Below are positions 28,532-37,662 of a stretch of 64,000 nt of DNA, one piece after another. The position numbers and the translations under genes are program-made. The notes under the pieces are model-generated. The model was given only the letters and a program-made list of their open reading frames with translations, searched no databases and was not told the DNA's origin. How positions within the stretch are numbered: position 1 is the stretch's first letter; each line of letters opens with the position of its first letter. The stretch is from Gordonia asplenii (GTDB taxonomy: Bacteria; Actinomycetota; Actinomycetes; Mycobacteriales; Mycobacteriaceae), in contig NZ_JABBNB010000032.1 of assembly GCF_012933505.1 (NCBI RefSeq), positions 1 to 64,000 of the forward strand. Direction: 5' to 3'.

Positions 28532-28678
28532 ACGCTCGTCGCTAACGCTCCTCACGGCTCAACCAGCGGAAGGGGTGCCGTCGGCGGATCCAGGCTCGGG
28601 AGCGAGGGGTCTGCGCACTTCTGAATCTTGCGCGCGGGATCTCTCGCTTTGGGACCTTGCGCTCGGAGGCCGGCTCCG
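28532..28678. repeat. Repeat arm and gene-free spacer before treY
   Basis: An arm CGGCTCAACCAGCGG (about 28555-28569) followed by GTCGGCGGATCCAGG resembles 562-602. The remaining bases up to the treY stop are GC-rich and hold no gene that I can see. Confidence 0.6.
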
Positions 28679-31066
28679 CTACTTCTTTCGCCGGCTCTTA
28701 CGGCGCTCGAGCAACGCTACCGGCCCGTCGGCCAGCAGGTCGCTGATCGAGGCTTCACCGGTGTAGCGCTCCTTCGACTCGACGTCAACCCAATCTCCTT
28801 CGGGGAGAGGGACTTTCGTGTCGGCACGCACGTCATCGGTGAAGCTGTGGGTGAAGCGGGCGGTCACCACGACGACGTCGGGCACCTCGCGGTCGGGGAT
28901 GCCACGTCCGAAAGCGACGATCCGGTCACTGCCCGCACCCTCGGCGACGAGCGGCACATAGGTGCTGTCGACGCCGAACGCGTCCGGATGGTCGGCCCGG
29001 AGCTTCAGGGCGGCGTGGATCAGCTCCCATTTGGGGTGATCGGTCGATTGCGCGTAGTCCACCGGACGCCGGTTGTCCGGGTCGACGAGCGAATCCTCCC
29101 ACCACTGGGTGCCCTGGTAGATGTCTGGAACGCCCGGACCCAACAGCGTTATCGCCTTGTGCGCCAAAGCTTCTGCCCGCCAGTGAATATCGACTTCGGC
29201 GGCCAGTGCGGACAGTGCGGCAGCGTTGTCGCCGGTGGTGACCTCGTCGATCCACGCGGCGATGGCATCCTCGAATTCGGCGTCGGGCGCTGTCCACGAG
29301 GTGTGCAGCGCGCCTTCACGCATCGCCTTGACCGCATAGGCGTGCACCCGCAGGAACCACTGCGGCGTGGGCAGCCCGTCGTCGGGCCAGATGCCGAAGA
29401 TATTCTGCAACAAGAACAATCCGGTCAGCGCGTCCGGCGGCGGGGTCCGACGATTGATCTCGATGACGGTGCCCATCCAGCGCTGTGGGATCTGCGACAG
29501 CATCCGGATCCGCGCACGGACGTCTTCGCCGCGTTTGGTGTCATGCGTGCTCGACGCCGACATCGCGGCAGGCCAGGTGGCCATCCGACGCTGATTGTGC
29601 TCGTGGAATTCGGTGACGGTCATCGTCGCGTGCCCGGGGTCGCAGCCCACTTCCTGTGCGGACACGAGGCGGGCGGTGCGGTAGAACAGGCAGTCTTCGA
29701 CGCTCTTCGCGGTGACCGCGCCGGTGGTCTGGGCCAGCCGCGCGCTCGACTCGCCGATCGACGCCGTGGCATCGGCGATCAGGGTGACCGCGGTCGCCAA
29801 TTCCGGCCGCCGCGTCGCCAACGACGCCAGGTTGCTCGCGAAATAGCGCAGCAGCCCGGGGTAGTCCTCGCGGTAGAACAACGACGTCGCGATCAGCTCG
29901 CCGGTCGCCTCGAACACCGCGCCCGCGGTGAGGCCGAGATCGGGTTCGACGTCGCGGATGGCCCGCACCAACCGGGCGTGCTCGGCGGGGAAGGTCGTGG
30001 CGAGCGTCTGGCGCTTGAGGGCGATGGCGGTGTCGTGCAGCCACTGCGCGTCGCCCGTTGCGCCGGTGAACATTTCGTGGAGTTCGGTCAGCTCGACCAG
30101 GCCCGCCTCCGACACGAACAGGGCGTCGACGATGCGCAGTTGGTCGTAGCCGGTGGTGCCTTCGACGGGTAGCGTGGCGTCGAGTTCCTCGGTGGGGGCG
30201 AGCACCTTCTCGACGTAGATCAGGGCAGCCGGCCCGAGGTCGGTGCGCAACTGCCGCAGGTAGCCGACGGGGTCGGCGAGGCCGTCGGGATGGTCGACGC
30301 GGACACCGTCGATGAGTCCCTCGTCGTAGAGGTCGATCACCCACTGATGGGTCGCGTAGTAGACGGCGGCGTTCTCCTGACGGAGACCGGCGAGCTCGTT
30401 GACGGCGAAGAAGCGACGGTAGCCGATCAGCCCGCTGTCATGTGGCACGAGTCGATAGTGTTGCGCCGCATGGGCTTGCGTGGTATCGCTGCCCGGTTCG
30501 GCGGTTCCCGGCGTGGTCGGGAAGACCTTGTCGTGGTAGACGAGGTTCCCGGCGTCGTCGATCCGCAGCGGCGTGAGGTCCCCGTCGGAGGCGAGGACGG
30601 GCAGCGCGATCTTGCCCTGTACCCCGTTGGCGGGGGAGAAGTCGAGGTCGAAGAATTCGGCGAACTCCGAGTACTGGCCGAACCGCAGCACGTCGGTCCA
30701 CCACGGATTCTGTAGCGGGTCGGCGATGCCCATGTGGTTGGGCACGATGTCGACGATGATGCCCAGACCCTTCTTCCGCGCGGCCTTGCGCAGCGCGCGC
30801 AACCCGGTCAGACCGCCGAGCGCCTCGGCCACGACGACGCCGGTTGCGCCGTCGTCGTCGATGCGCGAGGGCACCCAGTCGTAGCCGTGTTGCGATCCGG
30901 CCATCGCCGTCGCGATGGGCGACAGGTACAGATGCGAGACTCCGAGCGCCGACAACTGCGGAAGAATCTTGACGACGTCGCCGAACTGGAAGTCGGGGGT
31001 CAGTTGAATCCGGTAGGTGGCGACCGGTGGTGCCGTGTGGTCGCCGGACCTGTCCTCTGCGGCCAT
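28679..31066 (-). CDS. treY: Malto-oligosyltrehalose synthase
   Basis: A GH13 enzyme of 795 residues that turns the reducing-end alpha-1,4 bond of maltooligosaccharides into an alpha-1,1 bond, making the substrate of TreZ. It opens with the TreY signature VATYRIQLTPDFQF. Catalytic regions are IVDIVPNHMGIADP, GVRVDHPDGLADPVG (nucleophile Asp) and YVEKVLAPTEELDATL (acid Glu), and GVPDIYQGTQWWEDSLVDPD lies near the C-terminus. ATG 31066 overlaps the glgX stop (ATGA), which rules out the longer frame to 31198. It forms an operon with glgX; treZ lies 10 kb away. Confidence 0.94.
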   Translation of the reverse strand: MAAEDRSGDHTAPPVATYRIQLTPDFQFGDVVKILPQLSALGVSHLYLSPIATAMAGSQHGYDWVPSRIDDDGATGVVVAEALGGLTGLRALRKAARKKGLGIIVDIVPNHMGIADPLQNPWWTDVLRFGQYSEFAEFFDLDFSPANGVQGKIALPVLASDGDLTPLRIDDAGNLVYHDKVFPTTPGTAEPGSDTTQAHAAQHYRLVPHDSGLIGYRRFFAVNELAGLRQENAAVYYATHQWVIDLYDEGLIDGVRVDHPDGLADPVGYLRQLRTDLGPAALIYVEKVLAPTEELDATLPVEGTTGYDQLRIVDALFVSEAGLVELTELHEMFTGATGDAQWLHDTAIALKRQTLATTFPAEHARLVRAIRDVEPDLGLTAGAVFEATGELIATSLFYREDYPGLLRYFASNLASLATRRPELATAVTLIADATASIGESSARLAQTTGAVTAKSVEDCLFYRTARLVSAQEVGCDPGHATMTVTEFHEHNQRRMATWPAAMSASSTHDTKRGEDVRARIRMLSQIPQRWMGTVIEINRRTPPPDALTGLFLLQNIFGIWPDDGLPTPQWFLRVHAYAVKAMREGALHTSWTAPDAEFEDAIAAWIDEVTTGDNAAALSALAAEVDIHWRAEALAHKAITLLGPGVPDIYQGTQWWEDSLVDPDNRRPVDYAQSTDHPKWELIHAALKLRADHPDAFGVDSTYVPLVAEGAGSDRIVAFGRGIPDREVPDVVVVTARFTHSFTDDVRADTKVPLPEGDWVDVESKERYTGEASISDLLADGPVALLERRKSRRKK

Positions 31067-33294
31067 CACCCTTGCGGCACCCTCTCTTGCCTGCGCAGTA
31101 CGACAACGCTGCGTGCCGCGACGGTGAGTCGTCCGCCGGCACCAACCGTTACAGTACTGGCTCCGACGGCGTCGGACGTGTCGAGTTCGCCGATCCATTC
31201 CGCGCCGTAGTTCTGCGGCGGCATCGTGTAGTCGATCTCGTCGTAGTGGGCGTTGAAGCAGATCAGGAAGGTGTCGTCGGTGACCTTGCGGCCGCGCAGG
31301 TCGGGTTCGGCGATGCCGTCGCCGTTGAGGAAGACCGCCAGTGACTTGCCGAAACCGGAGTCCCAGTCGGCGGCGGTCATCTCCTCACCCGCCGGGGTCA
31401 GCCACGCGATGTCGACCTCCGGCTCGCCCCAGCGGATCGGGCGGCCTTTGAAGAATCGTCGACGCCGGAACACCGGATGCTCGGTGCGCAACGCGATGAC
31501 GCGTCGAGTGAAGTCGAGAAGATCTGAATTGCTCTGCGCCAGTGACCAATCCATCCAGGAGATAGGCGAGTCCTGACAGTAGACGTTGTTGTTTCCGCCC
31601 TGCGTGCGGCCGAACTCGTCGCCGTGCGCGATCATCGGCGTGCCCTGCGACAGCAGCAGCGTCGTAAGGATGTTGCGCTGCTGGCGAGCGCGCAACGCGA
31701 GGATCTCGGGGTCGTCGGTAGGACCTTCGACGCCGCAGTTCCACGAGCGATTGTGCGATTCGCCGTCGCGGTTGTCCTCGCCGTTGGCCATGTTGTGCTT
31801 CTCGTTGTACGAGACCAGATCGGCCAGCGGAAAACCGTCGTGCGCGGTCACGAAGTTGATCGACGCAGAGGGGCGCCGCCCGGTGGTGCCGTAGAGATCC
31901 GACGACCCGGTCAGTCGCGATGCGAACTCGCCGAGAGTCGCGGGCTCACCGCGCCAGTAGTCGCGCATGGTGTCGCGGTACTTGCCGTTCCACTCCGTCC
32001 ACAGCGGCGGGAAGTTGCCCACCTGATAGCCGCCCTCGCCGACGTCCCACGGCTCGGCGATCAGTTTGACCTGGCTGACGATCGGATCCTGCTGGACCAG
32101 GTCGAAGAAGGCCGACAGTCGGTCGACGTCGTGCAGTTCGCGGGCCAGTGTGGAGGCGAGGTCGAAGCGGAAGCCGTCGACGTGCATCTCGGTGACCCAG
32201 TAGCGCAGTGAGTCCATGATCAGCTGCAGCGTGTGCGGGTGGCGGCCGTTGAGGCTGTTACCGGTGCCGGTGTAATCCTTGTAGAGCGCCGGATTGTCTT
32301 CTGCCAGACGGTAATACGCGGCATTGTCGATGCCCCGGAAGTTGAGCGTCGGGCCGAGGTGATTTCCTTCGGCGGTGTGGTTGTACACCACATCGAGGAT
32401 CACTTCGATGCCCTCGGCGTGGAAGGCCCGCACCATCGCCTTGAACTCGGTGACCGCGCTGCTCGGCTGATCCCGCCGCGCGGTGTACTCGTCATGCGGC
32501 GCGAGGTAGCCGAAGGTGTTGTAGCCCCAGTAGTTGCGCAGGCCCTGCTCGCGCAGCACGAAGTCCTGCAGGAACTGGTGGACCGGCATCAGTTCGATGG
32601 CCGTGACCCCCAGCGACTTGAGGTGGTCGATGATCGCCGGGTGTGCCAGTCCCGCGTAGGTGCCGCGCAATTCCTCGGGGACGTCGGGGTGGGCGGCGGT
32701 CATGCCCTTCACGTGGGCCTCGTAGATGATCGTCTCGTTGTACGGACGACGCGGTGCGCGGTCGTTCTGCCAGTCGAAGTACGGGTTGATGACCACCGAC
32801 AGCATGGTGTGGCCCAGTGAGTCCAGACCGGTGAGGTCGTCGGCGGTCGCCGTCGCAGCCAGTTCCGGCGGCGTCGAGAACAGACTGGGGTGTCCGGCGT
32901 CGAATGTGCCGTGAAACGCCTTGCCGTACGGGTCGAGCAGCAGCTTGGTCGGATCGCAGCGGTGACCCGCGGCCGGGTCGAACGGGCCGTACACGCGGAA
33001 ACCGTACTTCTGGCCCGGCTCGATCCCGAGCAGGTAGGCGTGCCAGCAGTAGCCGTCGACCTCGTCGAGTTCAATGCGCCGTTCGGTGCCGTCGTCGGCG
33101 ACGAGACACAGTTCCACGCGGGTCGCGACCTCGGAGAACAGCGAGAAGTTGGTGCCCGCGCCGTCGTAGGTGGCGCCCAGCGGGTAGGCGGTGCCCGGCC
33201 ACCGCTGCACGGCGGCCGCGGCCGTCGTCGGCTCCGGTGTGGGCAGATCCGGCGTCGACGACGTGCCGGACGGAATGTTCACCGCATTTTGCAT
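31066..33294 (-). CDS. glgX: Glycogen debranching enzyme (GlgX/TreX type)
   Basis: A GH13 isoamylase-type enzyme of 742 residues that cuts alpha-1,6 branches to supply linear maltodextrins to TreY. A CBM48 domain (about residues 32-130, YPLGATYDGAGTNFSLFSE) precedes the barrel. Motifs are DVVYNHTAEGNH, VDGFRFDLASTLAREL (nucleophile), LIAEPWDVGEGGYQ (acid) and FVTAHDGFPLADLVSYNEKH. It is the first gene of the glgX-treY operon. This matches treX (Rv1564c), which starts the treX-treY-treZ operon in M. tuberculosis. Confidence 0.94.
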   Translation of the reverse strand: MQNAVNIPSGTSSTPDLPTPEPTTAAAAVQRWPGTAYPLGATYDGAGTNFSLFSEVATRVELCLVADDGTERRIELDEVDGYCWHAYLLGIEPGQKYGFRVYGPFDPAAGHRCDPTKLLLDPYGKAFHGTFDAGHPSLFSTPPELAATATADDLTGLDSLGHTMLSVVINPYFDWQNDRAPRRPYNETIIYEAHVKGMTAAHPDVPEELRGTYAGLAHPAIIDHLKSLGVTAIELMPVHQFLQDFVLREQGLRNYWGYNTFGYLAPHDEYTARRDQPSSAVTEFKAMVRAFHAEGIEVILDVVYNHTAEGNHLGPTLNFRGIDNAAYYRLAEDNPALYKDYTGTGNSLNGRHPHTLQLIMDSLRYWVTEMHVDGFRFDLASTLARELHDVDRLSAFFDLVQQDPIVSQVKLIAEPWDVGEGGYQVGNFPPLWTEWNGKYRDTMRDYWRGEPATLGEFASRLTGSSDLYGTTGRRPSASINFVTAHDGFPLADLVSYNEKHNMANGEDNRDGESHNRSWNCGVEGPTDDPEILALRARQQRNILTTLLLSQGTPMIAHGDEFGRTQGGNNNVYCQDSPISWMDWSLAQSNSDLLDFTRRVIALRTEHPVFRRRRFFKGRPIRWGEPEVDIAWLTPAGEEMTAADWDSGFGKSLAVFLNGDGIAEPDLRGRKVTDDTFLICFNAHYDEIDYTMPPQNYGAEWIGELDTSDAVGASTVTVGAGGRLTVAARSVVVLRRQERVPQG

Positions 33295-33371
33295 ATGACG
33301 ACCCTAATGGGAGGGCTCGCAAAGAGCCGGATTCGGGATGGCTGTGTCGGGAGTGTTCGGTGTGTGCTCCG

Positions 33372-35561
33372 CTACCTCTGACCGGTTCCGCCCGTCCACG
33401 GCAGCGCCGCCGCCATCTGTCGGCCGAGTTCGTCGGTGAGACTGCGCACATAGGTGGCGCTCAGGTGATGAAGGTCCTTGTAGACGATGATGTTGCCCGC
33501 GATGGCCGGGCAGAAGTCGGCGCTGCAGACTCCGTTGGACATGTCCAGCGGGTGCAGCATCGGCCGTGTCGCGGCCGCGGCGATCGCCGGATCGACCGGA
33601 TTGAGATGGATCCGGCGATTACTGCCGCAGGAACGGGCGTTGCCGCCACCCGCGATGCAGTTGGGCGTGTCGATCAGTCCCTGAGCGTTGCGCGGCCACG
33701 GGGTGTCGCGAATGCCGAGTACCGGAATGCCCGCGGCGGCGAACTCGTCGAAGATGGGCAGGTAGTCGTCGGGCGTCCAGTCGCCGATGCCCTCGTCTTT
33801 GGGTCGCGTCGAGTTGGTGAACACGGCGTCGGGTTTGTCGGCAATGACCTTCTTCATGACTCGCATCACCCAGTCGTGGCACTGTGGGTAGGGCACACCG
33901 CGCTGTTTGGGGATGAGCTCGGTCGACAGCGGGCAACCCATCTTGAGATAGGTGGTGACCCTGAAGTGGTTGCGTTTGCCGAGGGCGTCGAGCGCGGTGA
34001 TCCACATCTCGGCGTGCGATCCACCGGCGAGGGCGAGGGTCTTCGTCGCGGTGCGGTCACCGTAGACGCCCACGTGGATGTCGTTGTCCTCGAAGCTGCT
34101 CATGTAGCCGTCGGTGGAGGTCATCGGGAAGTCGCGCGCGACGGCGAGCGGCGTCGGCTGCGGGTCGACGTTGGGAACCTTGATCGACGAATCGAGCAGC
34201 GCGCGGCCGCCCGGGTAGATGGTCGGGTCGAGGCGGGTGGTGTCGACGACGATGTTGGCGACATGCCGGTCCCACAGTTTGATGGCGACGCCGGTGCCGA
34301 GCGACAGCACCACCAGAACCGACGTCACCGCCGCCGTGTAGGAGATGCGGCGCGGGTTGGCGTGCGAGTCGGCGAGTTTGGACCGTCCGCCGCCGCGCAG
34401 CGGATCCTCGATGTAACGCTTGGTCAGCCAGGCCAGCGTGGTGGAAACGATCAGCAGGACCGTTCCCTCGATGAAGTTCGCGTGATCCTTGTCGCGCCAG
34501 TGCAGATAGAAGATGAGCAGCGGCCAGTGAATCAGATACAGCGAGTAGGCGACCGTCCCCAGCCACACCGCCTGCCTGGTCGCGAGCAACCGGTTGACCG
34601 GCGCCTGCGCGGCCTGGCCCGCGGCGTCGGGGATCGACATCCCCGACCAGATCAGCAGCAGCGTGGCGCCGACCGGGACGAGCGCGAGGGGGCCCGGATA
34701 CTGCTGCACACCCATGATCAACCAGCCCGACGACACGATCATCGTCAGCGCGATCACACCCACGACGTTGCGCAGCCAGACGGGTGCGCGCCAGCGCGGC
34801 ATCCAGATCGCGAGCAGACCACCCGCTAGCGGCTCCCAGGTGCGCGAGAGGGTGTCGTAGTAGTTCCACTGCTGGTTGACGCCCATGCGCATATGCGCCC
34901 AGTAGAACGAGAACGCCGCGACGACGAGCACGCCCGCGGCGACGATCGAGGTGATCACCTTGCGGTCCCCGACGACCGGCCAGCGCACGGCGACCAGTTT
35001 GATCAGCCAGGCGACGGTCAGTGCGATCAGCAGCGTCGCGACGAAGAACTGTCCCTGCACCGACATCGACCACATGTGCTGCAGGGGACTGTTCGCGGAG
35101 CTCGCCGCCAGGTAGTCCTGGGAATTGAAGGCCAGATACCAGTTCTGGTAGTAGAGCGCACTCGCGATCACCTCGCGGCCGATGTTGACCCACCGGGTCT
35201 GCGGCATCAGCAGCACGGTCAGCACCGACACCGCGATCAGCACGGTGAACAGGGCCGGCAGGAGCCGTCGGAGCAGGCGTTTGAGCCGTGGCCACGGGTT
35301 GATCGTGGCGCCGAAGCCGATCATCTCGGACTGGCTCGCGATCGCGTGCTTGAGCAGCGAACCGATGAAGAAGTAACCCGACAGCGTCAGGAACACGTCG
35401 ACGCCACCGGAGACCCGACCGAACCAGATGTGGAAGCAGGCCACCAGCATGATCGCGACGCCGCGCAGGCCGTCGAGGTCGGTGCGGTAGGCAGAGGCCT
35501 CCGACGCCGACGGCGACGGTTTGTTCAGCTCAGCGCGGGTGGGGGCAGCCAAAACGGGCAT
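33372..35561 (-). CDS. OafA/YrhL-type acyltransferase with SGNH domain
   Basis: A protein of 729 residues: an N-terminal acyltransferase-3 domain (about residues 25-380) with ten or so membrane helices starting YRTDLDGLRGVAIMLVACFH, then one more helix near 430 and a C-terminal SGNH hydrolase-like domain with the block LALAGGSHAEMWITAL and the terminal DLHHLSATYVRSL. Such proteins O-acetylate or acylate cell-envelope sugars. Rv1565c has the same position and architecture. ATG 35561 (MPVLAAPTRAE) has GAGGAG unusually close, so the exact start is uncertain within about 20 codons. Confidence 0.88.
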   Translation of the reverse strand: MPVLAAPTRAELNKPSPSASEASAYRTDLDGLRGVAIMLVACFHIWFGRVSGGVDVFLTLSGYFFIGSLLKHAIASQSEMIGFGATINPWPRLKRLLRRLLPALFTVLIAVSVLTVLLMPQTRWVNIGREVIASALYYQNWYLAFNSQDYLAASSANSPLQHMWSMSVQGQFFVATLLIALTVAWLIKLVAVRWPVVGDRKVITSIVAAGVLVVAAFSFYWAHMRMGVNQQWNYYDTLSRTWEPLAGGLLAIWMPRWRAPVWLRNVVGVIALTMIVSSGWLIMGVQQYPGPLALVPVGATLLLIWSGMSIPDAAGQAAQAPVNRLLATRQAVWLGTVAYSLYLIHWPLLIFYLHWRDKDHANFIEGTVLLIVSTTLAWLTKRYIEDPLRGGGRSKLADSHANPRRISYTAAVTSVLVVLSLGTGVAIKLWDRHVANIVVDTTRLDPTIYPGGRALLDSSIKVPNVDPQPTPLAVARDFPMTSTDGYMSSFEDNDIHVGVYGDRTATKTLALAGGSHAEMWITALDALGKRNHFRVTTYLKMGCPLSTELIPKQRGVPYPQCHDWVMRVMKKVIADKPDAVFTNSTRPKDEGIGDWTPDDYLPIFDEFAAAGIPVLGIRDTPWPRNAQGLIDTPNCIAGGGNARSCGSNRRIHLNPVDPAIAAAATRPMLHPLDMSNGVCSADFCPAIAGNIIVYKDLHHLSATYVRSLTDELGRQMAAALPWTGGTGQR

Positions 35562-35708
35562 TCTCCTCGGCGGTCGCGGGCAGGTCGATCGGTTGGTCAA
35601 TCTACCCGCATCGGCTGACAAAACCGATTCGGTGCACGGCGCGGCGCCGGCCGAAGATCCCGAAACAGCCGGTGCCGGCCGGCGGATTTCGGGCATTCGG
35701 TGCTGTCG

Positions 35709-36281
35709 TCAGTGCGCGCCCACCGCGGTCGACGCGCGGTGGCGCGCGCCGTCGACGACGACCCGCAGCGCGGCGTCGAACTCGCCGGCGAAATCGCGTC
35801 CGGACGGTTCGGCGACGCCGAGGCGCTCCATCTGGATGCGGGTCTGCTCCTCGATCGTCAATCCGATGGTGAGCTGGCAGACGGCGGTGGTGACCGCCTG
35901 CGCGTCGTCGGCGTCGAGGCCGCCGATCAGCGCCACCCCGCGGATCTGGTCGGCGACGGTCATCTGCGACAGGCCGCTGGCCCAGCTGGATGAGACGAGT
36001 TCGGCGGAGTCGGTCACCGACAACAGTGCCTCGCGCAGCGACGTCGCCAGCGAGGTGAGCTGATCGTCCCAGGTCAGCGAACTGTCGGGGGTGCCGATGA
36101 CGGCCAGTATGTCGTCGCCGAGCGCGGCGAGCAAGGTCTGCTTGTTGGGGAAGTGCCAGTAGAGGGCGTTGGGGCGCACACCGAGGTCGGTCGCGAGCCT
36201 GCGCATCGACAGATCGCCGAGGCTCGTTCGGTTCAGTAGTGCGCGGGCGGCGTCGAGCACGTCACGTCGGGTGTTGGCCAC
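35709..36281 (-). CDS. bioQ: TetR-family repressor, probable BioQ
   Basis: A protein of 190 residues with a TetR helix-turn-helix (residues 8-55, LSMRRLATDLGVRPNALYWHF). It is divergent from bioA, and the 85-bp spacer carries two perfect palindromes. In Corynebacterium and Mycobacterium smegmatis the TetR protein BioQ sits beside bio genes and represses them, so this is a strong candidate, though the call rests on context. The start is GTG 36281. The ligand domain (from about 75) shows no motif that I can tie to biotin or to biotinyl-AMP. Confidence 0.78.
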   Translation of the reverse strand: MANTRRDVLDAARALLNRTSLGDLSMRRLATDLGVRPNALYWHFPNKQTLLAALGDDILAVIGTPDSSLTWDDQLTSLATSLREALLSVTDSAELVSSSWASGLSQMTVADQIRGVALIGGLDADDAQAVTTAVCQLTIGLTIEEQTRIQMERLGVAEPSGRDFAGEFDAALRVVVDGARHRASTAVGAH

Positions 36282-36293
36282 GAGGACAGTGTA

Positions 36294-36329
36294 CCTGTAC
36301 GGTGTACAGGAGCCTGTACGCCGTACAGG
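36294..36329. promoter_or_regulatory. Tandem BioQ-type operators
   Basis: Two perfect 17-bp palindromes of the form CCTGTAC-N3-GTACAGG lie at 36294-36310 and 36313-36329, two bases apart (19 bp centre to centre). A minus-10-like TATACC at 36343 would place the bioA minus-35 in the second site, so binding should block transcription. The spacer is shared by bioQ and bioA, which implies joint control. Confidence 0.85.
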
Positions 36330-36366
36330 TGTGCCGTCTCACTATACCGACAGGATGTGACTCCCC

Positions 36367-37662
36367 GTGACCGACATCGCATCCGTCGACGCCGCGCACC
36401 TGTGGCATCCCTACGGTGCGATGCCCGCGGAGTCCGCTCCGCTCATCGTCCGCGAGGCGGCCGGGGTGCGCCTGATCCTCGACGACGGCACCGAACTCGT
36501 CGACGGCATGAGCTCCTGGTGGGCCGCCATCCACGGCTACCGCAATCGGGTGCTCGACGCCGCGGCCACCGCGCAGCTCGGCAAGATGAGTCACGTGATG
36601 TTCGGCGGGCTGACCCACGAGCCGGCCGCGCGGCTGGCCGAGTTGCTGGTGCAGATCACCCCCGACGGCCTCGACAAGGTGTTCCTCTGCGATTCGGGGT
36701 CGGTCTCGGTCGAAGTCGCGATCAAAATGGCACTGCAGTACCAGCGCAGCCTCGCGCCGCGTCGAACCAAACTGCTGACCTGGCGCGGCGGCTACCACGG
36801 CGACACCTTCGCGCCGATGAGCGTATGCGACCCCGAGGGCGGCATGCATTCGCTGTGGACCGACGTGCTGACTCCGCAGATCTTCGTCTCGCCGCCGCCC
36901 GTCGACTTCGACGCCGCCTACGTCGCCGAACTCGACGACGCCGTCGCCGCGCACTCCGACGAACTGGCCGCGGTCATCGTCGAACCCGTCGTCCAGGGCG
37001 CGGGCGGCATGCGCTTCCACGACCCCCGCTATCTGACCGAGCTGCGGCGCATCTGCGACGCGCACGGCGTGCTGCTCATCTTCGACGAGATCGCCACCGG
37101 CTTCGGCCGCACCGGCGAGCTCTTCGCCGCCGACCACGTGGGCGTCGTCCCCGACATCATGTGCGTCGGCAAGGCGCTGACCGGCGGCTACCTGACTCTC
37201 GCAGCGGCACTGTGCACCTCGACGGTGGCACGGGTGATCAGTGCGGGGGAGGCAGGCGGGCTGATGCACGGCCCGACGTTCATGGGCAATCCGCTGGCCT
37301 GTGCGATCGCCGTCGCCTCCACCGAGCTGCTGCTGTCGGGGCCGTGGCGCGAACGCGTCGCGGCCATCGGTGCCGGCCTGCGCGACGGCCTGACGCCGCT
37401 GGCGTCGCTGCCCGGCGTCGCCGACGTGCGGGTCCTCGGCGCGATCGGCGTCGTGCAGCTCGACGCCCCGGTCGACATCGCCGTCGCCACCCGGGCCGCC
37501 GTCGACGCCGGCGTGTGGCTTCGACCCTTCCGCGACCTCGTCTACGTGATGCCGCCGTTCGTGTGCACCGACGACGACGTCGCCGTCATCTGCGCGGGTG
37601 TCCGGGCGGCGGTCACCGCCGCGGCGTCGGCCGCTCGCGCACTACAGGAGGTCAGCGCATGA
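36367..37662 (+). CDS. bioA: Adenosylmethionine-8-amino-7-oxononanoate aminotransferase
   Basis: A class III PLP aminotransferase of 431 residues that makes 7,8-diaminopelargonate from KAPA with S-adenosylmethionine as donor. Motifs are HLWHPYGAM at the N-terminus, [25 protein letters not shown], and the PLP lysine in [12 protein letters not shown]. The start is GTG 36367, 38 bp after the operator. It is the first gene of a six-gene biotin operon whose members overlap by ATGA or GTGA. Confidence 0.95.
   Translation: MTDIASVDAAHLWHPYGAMPAESAPLIVREAAGVRLILDDGTELVDGMSSWWAAIHGYRNRVLDAAATAQLGKMSHVMFGGLTHEPAARLAELLVQITPDGLDKVFLCDSGSVSVEVAIKMALQYQRSLAPRRTKLLTWRGGYHGDTFAPMSVCDPEGGMHSLWTDVLTPQIFVSPPPVDFDAAYVAELDDAVAAHSDELAAVIVEPVVQGAGGMRFHDPRYLTELRRICDAHGVLLIFDEIATGFGRTGELFAADHVGVVPDIMCVGKALTGGYLTLAAALCTSTVARVISAGEAGGLMHGPTFMGNPLACAIAVASTELLLSGPWRERVAAIGAGLRDGLTPLASLPGVADVRVLGAIGVVQLDAPVDIAVATRAAVDAGVWLRPFRDLVYVMPPFVCTDDDVAVICAGVRAAVTAAASAARALQEVSA

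Noticed and set aside
28628-30172. A 514-codon plus-strand frame and others across the tre genes
   Set aside because: It is antisense to treY, which has all catalytic motifs. Composition is Arg/Gly/Val-biased and no start signal is visible.
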